DNA of 48,801 bases from contig NZ_JQCF01000015.1 of NCBI RefSeq assembly GCF_001438805.1, positions 1 through 48,801 on the forward strand, read 5' to 3'. Of this stretch, positions 8,324 to 16,335 are shown in pieces. The notes below the pieces were generated by a model. The model made no database searches and was not told the DNA's origin. It saw only the letters and a program-made list of their open reading frames with translations. Within the stretch, counting starts at the first letter, position 1; every line of letters begins with the position of its first letter. Position numbers and translations under genes: made by a program. The DNA is from Companilactobacillus kimchiensis. Lineage in GTDB: Bacteria > Bacillota > Bacilli > Lactobacillales > Lactobacillaceae.

Positions 8324-9048
8324 TGAATAATAATTCAATGATTTCAATTAAAAATGTTAATAAAATTTATAATAACTTGACTGCCTTGCATGATGTTTCA
8401 CTCGATATTCAGCAAGGAGAATTTATTGCTTTGGTCGGTATGAGTGGTGGTGGTAAAAGTACCCTACTTCGCCTGATTGCTGGTTTAGAACAACCTACCA
8501 GTGGATTAGTGACCATCAATGAAACAGATTCAAAATCTTTGATGCGCGTAATGTTTCAGGAAGATCGACTACTACCTTGGATGTCCGTTTTAGACAATTT
8601 ATCTTTTGGTTCAAAAGATAAAAATACTAAAGCGCATGCCCAAGAGTTACTTGAACTAGTCGAGTTAACTACCTACGCTGATCACTTCCCCAATCAGTTA
8701 TCAGGTGGTCAAAAACAACGTGTTGCTTTAGCCAGAGCCTTGATGACTAATCCTAAAATCCTCTTATTGGATGAACCTTTAGGAGCTTTAGATGCTTTAA
8801 CCAGACGCAAAATGCAGGATCTAATCATGGATATTTGTCAGAAACAAAACCTAACTACCATTCTCGTAACTCATGATGTTGAGGAAGCTGCGCGAATGGC
8901 CGATCGAATCATTGTTATGAAGGATTCAACTAATTCTTATGAAGAAAGTTGCCCTAAAAATCGTAATTCCGGTCAAATTGGCATCGTCACTGATCGTGTC
9001 CTTAGTGAAATTTTAGAAGAGAAGCCTTCACAACAAAGAACAGCCTAA
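8323..9048 (+). CDS. ABC transporter ATP-binding protein, SsuB/TauB type
   Basis: Cytoplasmic ATPase subunit, 241 residues. Walker A is GMSGGGKST (about 40-48), the Q-loop is MFQED, the signature is LSGGQKQR, Walker B is ILLLDEPLGALD and the switch histidine is in VTHDVEE. All are intact. The closest family is the sulfonate/nitrate/taurine ATPase group. It is the last gene of the ligase-permease-ATPase operon and ends inside a 34-bp perfect palindrome that should act as terminator. It should work with the upstream permease and probably with the binding protein encoded about 5 kb away on the other strand. Confidence 0.9.
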   Translation: MNNNSMISIKNVNKIYNNLTALHDVSLDIQQGEFIALVGMSGGGKSTLLRLIAGLEQPTSGLVTINETDSKSLMRVMFQEDRLLPWMSVLDNLSFGSKDKNTKAHAQELLELVELTTYADHFPNQLSGGQKQRVALARALMTNPKILLLDEPLGALDALTRRKMQDLIMDICQKQNLTTILVTHDVEEAARMADRIIVMKDSTNSYEESCPKNRNSGQIGIVTDRVLSEILEEKPSQQRTA

Positions 9049-9079
9049 AGAATCGAATTCCTAGGAATTCGATTCTTTA
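9046..9079 (+). terminator. 34-bp perfect palindrome, probable terminator
   Basis: TAAAGAATCGAATTCCT followed by its exact complement, overlapping the TAA stop of the ATPase gene. The T run after it is short (TTCTTTATTAG), so termination may be partial. A regulator-binding dyad is the alternative. Confidence 0.6.
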
Positions 9080-9218
9080 TTAGTATATTCATACACAAAT
9101 ATATTAGTTTTAGCTAATTTATAGTTTAATTAGAAAGTTATAAGAAATCTCTCATTTATTGAAAAAGCTATGCTAAACTATGACCTAATATTCTTGCCAA
9201 TAATCGAAAGGAATTTTA

Positions 9219-10025
9219 ATGTTAAAAATAAGTGAATTTGCTCAACTAGCGCATACTACTCGTCGAACTTTGATTCTTTATGACAACAATAATTTGTTCA
9301 AACCAACTTTCGTCAACAGTGAAGGCTATCGTTTTTATGACTATCAAAAGATTAATGAATTAAATACAATTTTGACTCTTAAAAAATTAGGATTATCAAT
9401 CGATGAAATTAAAACCATTGTTTTTAACAAGGACCAAATTTCTGAAGAATTTCTGCTCCAATTAAAATCCCAAGTTAATGATCAGATAAGTGATTTACTC
9501 AAGGTGAACACTGCAATCGATCAGCGTATTATGTTAAAAAATAGCTTTGATGAGGCCGCTCTTTATCAACCATATGAGCACAATAATAAGGAAAGATTTT
9601 ATTGGAAATCTACCAACCTTGAAAACTGTTCTACTCAACAAATTGCCAAAGCATTTTCGGAATTCTACAGTAACCTTGACCGTCTTATGGGTGCCAACGG
9701 AAATTACTCCGGTTTTATTATTAACTTACCCAAAATCGATTTCAAAGCTTTTGAAGATGCTAATTTCAGTTTAATCAAAGAAGCCACTGTCCCAGTTAAT
9801 AATAATTCTATTACAACTATTACTCGACCTGCTGGTAATTATTTGGCCGTTGACGTTATCAGCAATTATAGTCTCAGTTGCCAAAATATTCGAACCGGTT
9901 TAAATCACCTCAAAGAGTTTATTAAAACTAAAAACCTACGCGTTGATTCAGAATTATGGCAGACCAATCTCGGGAAAAATGAAGCCGGATCCCCAATCAT
10001 TCGTTTAGAGCTTCAAATCCAATAA
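9219..10025 (+). CDS. MerR-family regulator with effector-binding domain
   Basis: Transcription factor of 268 residues. The N-terminal MerR helix-turn-helix begins LKISEFAQLAHTTRRTL and continues with LILYDNNNLFKP and EGYRFYDY; KKLGLSIDEIKTIV closes the DNA-binding part. A coiled-coil segment (about 75-105) leads to a C-terminal part of about 150 residues, compatible with a GyrI/AraC-effector-like ligand domain as in BltR/BmrR. It has its own ribosome site (GAAAGGA) and follows the ligase-ABC operon in the same direction. Its upstream region shares TAAACTATG and AATCGAAAGGA with that of the ligase gene, so it may control that operon. Ligand unknown. Confidence 0.82.
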   Translation: MLKISEFAQLAHTTRRTLILYDNNNLFKPTFVNSEGYRFYDYQKINELNTILTLKKLGLSIDEIKTIVFNKDQISEEFLLQLKSQVNDQISDLLKVNTAIDQRIMLKNSFDEAALYQPYEHNNKERFYWKSTNLENCSTQQIAKAFSEFYSNLDRLMGANGNYSGFIINLPKIDFKAFEDANFSLIKEATVPVNNNSITTITRPAGNYLAVDVISNYSLSCQNIRTGLNHLKEFIKTKNLRVDSELWQTNLGKNEAGSPIIRLELQIQ

Positions 10026-10105
10026 TAATCTCAACAAGCGCCTTCAGAATAATGTTTTTTCTTTCTTAACATGCTAAGATTGGGAAAAATGACTGGAGAA
10101 GGATT

Positions 10106-10522
10106 ATGAATACACCCAACAAGTATTTACAATTTGAAGATCCCACTGTATTAAAGTTCGACTTTCAAGTTAATGATGATTTTGACTTTGATACTCCAGA
10201 AGACGATACCGATATTAGTACCTTAGTTGAAATACCTGATAAGCTGGATATCGATTTTGAAGATGATATCCCTGTTTATCTAACCATCTTCATCAATTAT
10301 GACGGTGATAATGCACCTTATAAGATCACCGCTCGTATTATGACGTTATTTCAGATTTCAAATTTATTGTCACATGATGATGCTTTACAAATTCTTCAAA
10401 ATGAAGGAGCTTCAATTTTGGCTTCATATTTGAGACCAACTATTTCTATGATGACTGCCTCCAGTGGCTTTCCAGCCATGACCCTGCCAACACTCGACTT
10501 CTCAGATTCTGAAAATGATTAA
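10106..10522 (+). CDS. SecB-like chaperone family protein
   Basis: Small acidic protein of 138 residues that I assign to the SecB-like family from its C-terminal half. It has a strand VYLTIFINYDGD, then the helix ASILASYLRPTISMMTASS and the loop GFPAMTLPTLDF, which line up with the SecB helix (ARECITSMVSRG) and the TFPQLNLAPVNF loop. Proteobacterial SecB holds exported precursors unfolded for SecA. Firmicutes lack classical SecB, and their solitary SecB-like proteins are poorly characterised. The N-terminus is unusually rich in Asp and Glu. The gene stands alone after the MerR gene, with an AGGA ribosome site and a terminator shared with the convergent XRE gene. No toxin-antitoxin partner was found. 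Confidence 0.7.
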   Translation: MNTPNKYLQFEDPTVLKFDFQVNDDFDFDTPEDDTDISTLVEIPDKLDIDFEDDIPVYLTIFINYDGDNAPYKITARIMTLFQISNLLSHDDALQILQNEGASILASYLRPTISMMTASSGFPAMTLPTLDFSDSEND

Positions 10523-10523
10523 T

Positions 10524-10567
10524 AAATAGCGATACCAATAGTCGAAAAACTACTGATATCGCTATTT
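10524..10567. terminator. Bidirectional terminator between convergent genes
   Basis: Arms AAATAGCGATA (10524-10534) and TATCGCTATTT (10557-10567) with T-rich DNA on the right and A-rich DNA on the left. It serves the SecB-like gene rightward and the XRE-membrane gene leftward. Confidence 0.8.
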
Positions 10568-11113
10568 TTATTTATAGCTATAACCAGAACGAATGCCATC
10601 GGTAATTCCCTTTAAAAAATCAGGAATTTCATGCATAATGCTAGGAACCATAATTGCTACTAACATCAATATCCCAAATACAACTGCCCATTTATTCAAG
10701 CTTTTATTAAAGATACTCCATTTTATATTACTTATAAATCCAATGAAAAACACAAAACTAAAACTAGACATCCAATCATCAACTGAACTAGTCGGAATTC
10801 CTAAAGAATAAATAATCCCTAATATAATTACTACCAGAATGAAACCTACTACATAAATAGTTTCAGTTTTTGAAAGCCTAATTTTATCATCATTATTAAA
10901 TTTATCCATCAGAGCTTCATCCCCTTTAATCAGTTCATCAAGTGAGACATCAAGCAATTCACTAATAGCAATCACATTCGCAAAACTAGGTAAAGTAGTT
11001 CCATTTTCCCATTTAGAAATCGATTGTCGCGAAAGATGCAATTTATCTGCTAAATCATTTTGAGACATTTGATGCAATTTGCGTTGCCTTTGTAATTGAT
11101 CACCTATTTTCAT
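10568..11113 (-). CDS. XRE-HTH membrane protein (paralog 1)
   Basis: Putative membrane-anchored regulator, 181 residues. The N-terminal Cro/CI-type HTH (about 5-60) contains MSQNDLADKLHLSRQSISKWENG and ends in SLDELIKGDEALM, a layout common in lactobacilli. The C-terminal half has about three membrane helices (around 82-105, 112-130 and 143-160) and a short amphipathic tail. It is one of four paralogs between 10.5 and 13.8 kb, all leftward. The upstream region carries the shared motif AGAANNTAGCGGTTGC, complement at a fixed 22 bp from its -10 box. The ATG follows GGAGGAG. Signal and targets are unknown. Confidence 0.8.
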   Translation of the reverse strand: MKIGDQLQRQRKLHQMSQNDLADKLHLSRQSISKWENGTTLPSFANVIAISELLDVSLDELIKGDEALMDKFNNDDKIRLSKTETIYVVGFILVVIILGIIYSLGIPTSSVDDWMSSFSFVFFIGFISNIKWSIFNKSLNKWAVVFGILMLVAIMVPSIMHEIPDFLKGITDGIRSGYSYK

Positions 11114-11167
11114 GAGTGTCTCCTCCTTGATTAACTATTATCTTATGCGCATAGCGATAATTTGACG

Positions 11168-11183
11168 AGAACGTAGCGGTTGC
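11168..11183 (-). promoter_or_regulatory. Shared promoter motif, copy 1
   Basis: On the minus strand GCAACCGCTACGTTCT, followed after exactly 22 bp by the -10 box TAAGAT of the 10568-11113 gene. Three further promoters in this island have the motif with the same spacing. None has a good -35 box, which points to an activator site. Confidence 0.6.
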
Positions 11184-11199
11184 ACTTACTAAATATACT

Positions 11200-11221
11200 A
11201 AAAAAGCCGACAATTGTCGGC
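11200..11221 (-). terminator. Terminator of the broken XRE gene
   Basis: Perfect 16-bp palindrome GCCGACAATTGTCGGC (11206-11221), followed on the minus strand by six T. Confidence 0.85.
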
Positions 11222-11240
11222 TTGATTCAATCATTACTTT

Positions 11241-11679
11241 TTACTGTATATGATTAGCACCCTTAATTCCACCAATAATGCCATTAACGAGTTCATTAAG
11301 AATCGGGATCATGATAACTATTGCTGCAACAATGCTCCAGAAACGACTACTTTCATTAAAACTTTTTACAAAGGCTTTCCAATTAAGATTCAACGCTAGA
11401 TTGATCAATGCAACTAGCTGAATAAAAACGACCCAATGATCAATCACTGAGTTAGACACATTCAATATCTTCAAAATAAGATAAATAACCATAGAAACTA
11501 TCATCAAGAGAAATATGAAATAGGTCACTAATTGCAACAACATTACTAAAGCTTGGTAAACTGCCTCCGTTTTCCCACTTGGAAATGGACTGTCTTGAGA
11601 TATGTAACTTCTCAGCTAATTCATCCTGTGACATTTTATGAAGCTTACGTTGTTTTTGCAACTGATCCCCTATTTTCAT
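11241..11679 (-). pseudogene. XRE-HTH membrane protein (paralog 2), frameshifted
   Basis: The gene is broken into two frames. The first frame starts at 11679 with a complete XRE HTH ending HISLD and then runs out of frame to a stop at 11452. The second frame, to 11241, carries the membrane part (SMVIYLILKILNVSN, LALNLNWKAF, IVIMIPILNELV), which matches the C-terminal halves of the intact paralogs. Compared with them, about 30 codons of linker between SLDE and the first membrane helix are missing. The junction is at about 11498-11507. A short GATGA match at the break suggests a microhomology deletion (inference). Promoter motif, ribosome site (GGAGG) and terminator remain intact, so an HTH-only peptide of 75 residues could still be made. 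Confidence 0.8.
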
Positions 11680-11733
11680 CTACAATTCCTCCTTGATTGA
11701 TTATGATTCTAGGCTGAAAAACACTTATTTCCC

Positions 11734-11749
11734 AGAAAATAGCGGTTGC
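11734..11749 (-). promoter_or_regulatory. Shared promoter motif, copy 2
   Basis: Minus strand GCAACCGCTATTTTCT, then 22 bp, then the -10 box TAGAAT, upstream of the broken paralog. It differs from copy 1 only in the two bases before TTCT. Confidence 0.6.
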
Positions 11750-11807
11750 GTTTATTATGTAAAGCCAATTATTCGTTATCTTAACCGTTATGAAGTCGTT
11801 ATAAGAA

Positions 11808-12326
11808 TTACCAATCAGTCAAAATATTATTGGCAATGGGTAAGGCCCAAATAATTAAAAGTATAACTATCCAGATAATAGTCTTTTTATTAATATTACG
11901 TTCAATTTCCTTAGATATACTCGACCAATTGAGATTAAAACCTAATCCCAACACTGCCGTCACTCGGATCAGATCTCGATATAATTTATAGTTACCACTG
12001 TCATAAACCTTAAAATACTTAGTAATGCTCCAAACTACTACTGCAATAGTAATACTAACTAGAATAGCCAATTGTAATTTACCGTATTGTGGCCGATATT
12101 TTTCATTATCTAATTTTCTCATCATTGCTTCATCTCCTCGAATCAATTCATCAAGTGAGATATTGAATAGATCACTGATAGCCATCAAATTACTGAAACT
12201 AGGTAAAGTAGCCCCATTTTCCCAGCGTGATATAGCTTGTCGAGAAATCCCTAATTTATTAGCCAAAGTTTCCTGTGACATATCATGCAATTTACGTTGC
12301 TTTTGTAACTGATCTCCAATGCTCAT
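11808..12326 (-). CDS. XRE-HTH membrane protein (paralog 3)
   Basis: Putative membrane-bound regulator, 172 residues. The HTH (about 5-60) reads MSQETLANKLGISRQAISRWENG, followed by SLDELIRGDEAMM. The C-terminal half has about three membrane segments with the family signature LGFNLNWSSI in the loop before the last one. It is a paralog of the genes at 10568-11113 and 13233-13757 and has its own promoter and ribosome site (AAGGGGG). Its promoter motif is the most diverged copy but keeps the 22-bp spacing to TAGAAT. Function unknown. Confidence 0.78.
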   Translation of the reverse strand: MSIGDQLQKQRKLHDMSQETLANKLGISRQAISRWENGATLPSFSNLMAISDLFNISLDELIRGDEAMMRKLDNEKYRPQYGKLQLAILVSITIAVVVWSITKYFKVYDSGNYKLYRDLIRVTAVLGLGFNLNWSSISKEIERNINKKTIIWIVILLIIWALPIANNILTDW

Positions 12327-12380
12327 TTGTAATACCCCCTTGATTACTTATGATTCTATTCCAAGAAGGTTCTCTCGAAC

Positions 12381-12396
12381 AGAAACTGACGATTGT
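12381..12396 (-). promoter_or_regulatory. Shared promoter motif, copy 3 (diverged)
   Basis: Minus strand ACAATCGTCAGTTTCT, then 22 bp, then TAGAAT. Weaker match than the other copies, but identical position relative to the -10 box. Confidence 0.5.
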
Positions 12397-12434
12397 ATCG
12401 TTTAATTAACTAAATTAATCATTGAATAGCTCCG

Positions 12435-13109
12435 TTATAGCGACAAAATAATTCCAATAGAGGACACAATGTTGTTAATGATGTGTAGCGAAATATCATA
12501 TTTAATATTCCCCAACAATACATAAGCTAACGAAAAAACTAATCCCATTAAAATATATGGTACCATTTGTAAATTCATAGCTGGTTCATGTATCCATACG
12601 AAAAGCCCGGTTGAGATAACCACGTAGGCGCCCATCTGCCAAAGGTTTTCCATTTTATTAAAAAATAACTTTTGCAAAGTACCACGGAAAATCAACTCTT
12701 CAATCACGGGTCCACATAAATTAACCGCAATTAAAATAGCCCACCGATTTCCTTGAAACATTTTCTCAATTTCAGTTTGATTACTCGATGTTGGTAAATC
12801 ACCAGCCAAATATCCTAATCCTAATAGCGCAACCAAAAGAATCAGATAGATCCAAATTCGTTGTTTCAAGTTCCAATTCGGTAAAAAATTCACCTTAGGA
12901 TTTAAGTCACCGTTGAACGACCGCCAGATATATCTAACTAATAGTATCGATAAAATAACACCTACTATTATTAGAATAGCCTGAACCCAACTGGAATGAA
13001 TCTTTTTTAAAGTTGGAATAATAAACGGCACTTGCGTCAATTGATATAGAATAAATATTCCAAATAGCCAGATGGCTTTCCTACTGAACTCCCAAATCTT
13101 TGTTTTCAT
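12435..13109 (-). CDS. CPBP-family intramembrane metalloprotease
   Basis: Polytopic membrane protein of 224 residues in the CPBP (CAAX protease and bacteriocin-processing, Abi) family. Motif 1 EELIFR is at about 137-142, motif 2 FVWIH at about 170-174, and a third His with Asn residues in LHIINNIVSS near the C-terminus. These are the metal and catalytic residues, so it is probably active. Family members in lactic acid bacteria include bacteriocin self-immunity proteins. It lies between XRE-membrane paralogs, and its promoter has their motif (GCAACCCTCAGGTTCT) at the same 22-bp distance from a TAAAGT -10 box, so it appears to belong to the same regulon. Substrate unknown. Confidence 0.87.
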   Translation of the reverse strand: MKTKIWEFSRKAIWLFGIFILYQLTQVPFIIPTLKKIHSSWVQAILIIVGVILSILLVRYIWRSFNGDLNPKVNFLPNWNLKQRIWIYLILLVALLGLGYLAGDLPTSSNQTEIEKMFQGNRWAILIAVNLCGPVIEELIFRGTLQKLFFNKMENLWQMGAYVVISTGLFVWIHEPAMNLQMVPYILMGLVFSLAYVLLGNIKYDISLHIINNIVSSIGIILSL

Positions 13110-13167
13110 AACGATACCCCACTTTATTAGAATAAAGTAACTTTATCCAAAATCCACTCTATTCAAA

Positions 13168-13183
13168 AGAACCTGAGGGTTGC
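13168..13183 (-). promoter_or_regulatory. Shared promoter motif, copy 4 (CPBP gene)
   Basis: Minus strand GCAACCCTCAGGTTCT, then 22 bp, then TAAAGT. Here the motif is an evident inverted repeat, AACC-N4-GGTT. Confidence 0.6.
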
Positions 13184-13232
13184 ATCAGCATATGTAACAT
13201 CAAAGATGTTTTCTTATACCGTTTTGCTAGCG

Positions 13233-13757
13233 TTATCTGATACTACTACTGAATCCATGAATGAATCCTGCAATGGCCTCGTTAACGCGTGGTATCAAAT
13301 ATAAGGCTAACCAGATAATTCCAATAACTAATACCTTTCTATTAATGCTCAAATTAATCTTCTTCCAGTTGATATTAAACATTAACCACACAAAGGCTAT
13401 TAATTCTGGAATAAAAAACCAGTTATCCATATTATCATCTGAAACATGCAATAACCTTAAAGCACCCGTAACGACTACTGCGAGAATGAATCCCATAATA
13501 ATAATGAGCCAGGTTTTACTAATTTTGGACTTGTTACTCTCCAGGTCTTGCATCAACTCTGTATCGCCTTTGATTAATTCATCTAAAGAAATATCAAAAA
13601 TTTCACTAATAGCAACAACATTACTAAAACTAGGCAAAGTTGCCCCATTTTCCCACTTGGAAATTGACTGTCTAGAAATATTTAATTCTTTTGCTAAATC
13701 ATCTTGTGACATCTGATTTAATTTGCGTTGTTTTTGTAATTGCTTGCCAATCTTCAT
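13233..13757 (-). CDS. XRE-HTH membrane protein (paralog 4)
   Basis: Putative membrane-anchored regulator, 174 residues. It has an XRE HTH (about 5-60, MSQDDLAKELNISRQSISKWENG), the linker SLDELIKGDTELM and about three membrane helices with the signature FNINWKKI. It is the most upstream of the four paralogs and the only one without the shared promoter motif; its leader is only about 80 bp and includes the terminator of the binding-protein gene. It could be the regulator that acts on the other promoters, but that is speculation. The ATG is preceded by AGGGGAG. Confidence 0.8.
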   Translation of the reverse strand: MKIGKQLQKQRKLNQMSQDDLAKELNISRQSISKWENGATLPSFSNVVAISEIFDISLDELIKGDTELMQDLESNKSKISKTWLIIIMGFILAVVVTGALRLLHVSDDNMDNWFFIPELIAFVWLMFNINWKKINLSINRKVLVIGIIWLALYLIPRVNEAIAGFIHGFSSSIR

Positions 13758-13795
13758 AAAAATTCTCCCCTAAATTATTTATCCCTCATGATACC

Positions 13796-13825
13796 AAAAA
13801 AAAGTCGACCATTTGGTCGACTTTT
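13796..13825 (-). terminator. Terminator of the acyltransferase-ligase-binding protein operon
   Basis: Arms AAAAGTCGACCA and TGGTCGACTTTT, followed by further T on the minus strand, just past the binding-protein stop. Confidence 0.85.
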
Positions 13826-13839
13826 ATAATTTAATTTAT

Positions 13840-14817
13840 TCATTTATATTCTCCTGAATCACTGACGGTAACTTTATTTTCTATCAAATTCTCTTCATAG
13901 AATAAATCAGCAATCTTCTGTTCTTCTTTTACATAAGTACTATTCATCGCACTGATACTGTAAGTTCGCCGTTCAACCATCTTCTTAACGACTGACTTAG
14001 AAACCTTCAATGACTTACTCATCATCGTTATGAGTTCGCTATGGTTGTTGTTGGCCCATTCCATATCTTCTTCCAGATATTTAACCAAATACTTCGATAC
14101 TTCAGTATTTTTCTTGGCATAACTTTGCATAGACAAAATGTAATCACGATTATTAGTAATGCCAACACCATTTGTTAATAATTTTGCATTTTGCGTTAAT
14201 TCAGCTTGGGAAGTGTACGGATCCCATGTAGCCCAAGCATCAACCTTACCTTTTGAAAAAGCTACACTAGCACTGGATTGATCCATATTGACCCAGGTAA
14301 TATCACTGGTACTTAAACCGGCCTTTTTCAAAGCGGCAGCCAGCATGTATTGGGAACTAGTTCCTTTAGTATAGGCAACTTTTTTACCCTTCAAGTCTTT
14401 CAATGACGAAATACTTGAAGATTTTTTGACTAAAATTCCTGACCCTTTGGCCTTCGACGAACTGGCAGCAATATAGGTTAGCCTTGTCCCAGTTGATAAA
14501 GCAGAAACTGGTGGCGCATCTCCGGTTCTAGCATAGTCGATACTACCAGATTTCATTGCTTGCATTAAGGAACTTCCATCCTGGAATTCCTTCCAAACAA
14601 TTTTATACCCTTTAGCCTTCATCTTCTTAACGAATTCGCCACGTTCTTTGGCAATATCGAAAGGATCACCTTTTTGATAACCAATCGTAACCGTCTTTAA
14701 ATCAGAAGTAGCGGCACCAGCATCGGTTTGCTTGAATCCGTAAATAGCAATTCCAGCCCAAAGGATCAAAACAAGACTAATCAATAACTTCTTAAAACCT
14801 CTTCGTTTTTTGTTCAT
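13840..14817 (-). CDS. Sulfonate-type ABC substrate-binding protein (SsuA-like)
   Basis: Extracytoplasmic binding protein of 325 residues. One N-terminal helix (about 10-28) without a lipobox cysteine suggests an uncleaved anchor or an ordinary signal peptide. The mature part begins LKTVTIGYQKGDPF and has the SsuA-type segments SIDYARTGDAPPVSAL, SLKDLKGKKVAYTKG and KVDAWATWDPY. The ATG overlaps the ligase stop (ATGA). No permease or ATPase is in this operon; those at 7511-9048 belong to the matching family. The bound compound may be an aliphatic sulfonate, but specificity in this family is broad. Confidence 0.87.
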   Translation of the reverse strand: MNKKRRGFKKLLISLVLILWAGIAIYGFKQTDAGAATSDLKTVTIGYQKGDPFDIAKERGEFVKKMKAKGYKIVWKEFQDGSSLMQAMKSGSIDYARTGDAPPVSALSTGTRLTYIAASSSKAKGSGILVKKSSSISSLKDLKGKKVAYTKGTSSQYMLAAALKKAGLSTSDITWVNMDQSSASVAFSKGKVDAWATWDPYTSQAELTQNAKLLTNGVGITNNRDYILSMQSYAKKNTEVSKYLVKYLEEDMEWANNNHSELITMMSKSLKVSKSVVKKMVERRTYSISAMNSTYVKEEQKIADLFYEENLIENKVTVSDSGEYK

Positions 14818-16331
14818 CCAGCTCTCCCTACTAAAGCAGACATAACCTGTTCACGTAATTTCAAACGAATTACTTTACCAGTCGCATTTCGAGGATAGTC
14901 ATCCACGAAGAAAATCCGGGTTGGCTGTTCATAACTGGCTAGAGTTTCCCTAGCATGAGCCATAATTTTTTGTCGTTCCAACTCTTCATCTTGTAACCCT
15001 TGACTAATAACCACTGCTGTTACAGCTTCACCATAGAGTGTATCTGGTGTTCCAATAACCGAAACTTCTTTAACAAAGCTCAACTGACTGAGTGAATTTT
15101 CAACTTGAACTGGAGCGATTTTTTCACCACCGTGATTAATAATATCTTTCTTACGTCCTTCCACGAATAAATAATCGTCCTCATCGAGATAACCTAAATC
15201 ACCGGTTAGAAACCAACCATCTTGAAATGAATCCGGATGTGAATCTAAGTAGTCACTAATAACGTGATCGCCGCGAACAACAATTTCTCCAATCTGATTG
15301 GCTTCTTTGCTAATTTCATTATTGATCATAATTGCGACATCAGTCTTAAAGGCCTTACCTGCTGAACCGATCTTTGGTGCATCGAACGGATTGATAGTAC
15401 ATTGACTAGCGGTCTCTGTCATACCATAGCCTTCAAGAATCGTCGTGTGAAATCTATTTTGAAAAGCATTTAGTTTATCAAGTGGTAAAGCAAATGATGA
15501 ACATCTGACAAAACGCAATTTAATATCATTATCATAACTTTCATTGGCCCTTTGATTAATCAAAAGGATATTGATGATAGTCGGTACCACTGAGACCCAA
15601 GTTACCTCATTATCACGAACTTGGTTCCAAAATTTGGAAGCACTGAATTTATCGGCTATCACAATTTTGCCACCAGATAATCTCGTTGAAAGAATCGACA
15701 CTGCCTGTGCATTGATATGAAACATTGGCATCACCACTAGTGTCGTATCTAAGGCTGTCATGCCATGACTTTCGATATCATGTTCAACGCCATTTAACAA
15801 CAATTCATGTGTTAGACCAACTCGCTTAGGCTTACCGGTTGTTCCCGAAGTATTCATAATTAAGGCTAAATCAGATTCCATTGGAACAGCTGCGTCATGA
15901 CCCATTAGTTCACGATTACGGATGATATGTAATAACGAGTAGGTCTGCAAATGTAACGCCGTCACAATAGCTAATTGATCATCTAATACAGCATCAACTA
16001 ATTCTTGACCAACAATTGAGGCCACATAATCATGTTCGGATAGTTCTTGTTGCAATTCCACTTCTGGAGTAGTGGCGGCAATTGGGTGCATCACTGCCCC
16101 AACTTCCCAAATTGCCTGCGTAATTGCTGGATAAGCAGCTGTGTTTGGTAAACAAACCAGCACCACATCGCCTAATCCAACGTGCAAGTCTAACAATTCT
16201 TCCCGAATCATGCGGACATCATCGGCTATTTCATAACCTTTGAACCATTGATTCAATGTTTCATCTTTAATGATATTTTCACTCATATTATTCACTAATT
16301 GCTTGTTTAATTGATTTGTTATTTTTGACAT
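14814..16331 (-). CDS. Acyl-CoA synthetase / AMP-forming ligase (paralog 2)
   Basis: ANL-superfamily acid-activating enzyme, 505 residues. It has TSGTTGKPKRVGLTH, VMPMFHINAQ, EGYGMTETAS, GWFLTGDLG, GRKKDIINHGGEKIAP and the C-terminal catalytic lysine in NATGKVIR (about K486). It is closely similar to the ligase at 6002-7507 across the whole length. I chose the ATG at 16331, nine bases after AAGGAG, because a more upstream start at 16373 would lie inside the acyltransferase gene. It sits 4 bp after that gene and overlaps the binding-protein gene. A pathway that activates an acid and hands it to the membrane acyltransferase is plausible. Substrate unknown. Confidence 0.85.
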   Translation of the reverse strand: MSKITNQLNKQLVNNMSENIIKDETLNQWFKGYEIADDVRMIREELLDLHVGLGDVVLVCLPNTAAYPAITQAIWEVGAVMHPIAATTPEVELQQELSEHDYVASIVGQELVDAVLDDQLAIVTALHLQTYSLLHIIRNRELMGHDAAVPMESDLALIMNTSGTTGKPKRVGLTHELLLNGVEHDIESHGMTALDTTLVVMPMFHINAQAVSILSTRLSGGKIVIADKFSASKFWNQVRDNEVTWVSVVPTIINILLINQRANESYDNDIKLRFVRCSSFALPLDKLNAFQNRFHTTILEGYGMTETASQCTINPFDAPKIGSAGKAFKTDVAIMINNEISKEANQIGEIVVRGDHVISDYLDSHPDSFQDGWFLTGDLGYLDEDDYLFVEGRKKDIINHGGEKIAPVQVENSLSQLSFVKEVSVIGTPDTLYGEAVTAVVISQGLQDEELERQKIMAHARETLASYEQPTRIFFVDDYPRNATGKVIRLKLREQVMSALVGRAG

Positions 16332-16335
16332 TTTT

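Noticed and set aside
10106-13757. SecB-like gene plus XRE genes considered as a toxin-antitoxin-chaperone system
   Set aside because: The XRE proteins carry membrane helices and form a separate convergent unit, and no HigB/RelE-type toxin is present.
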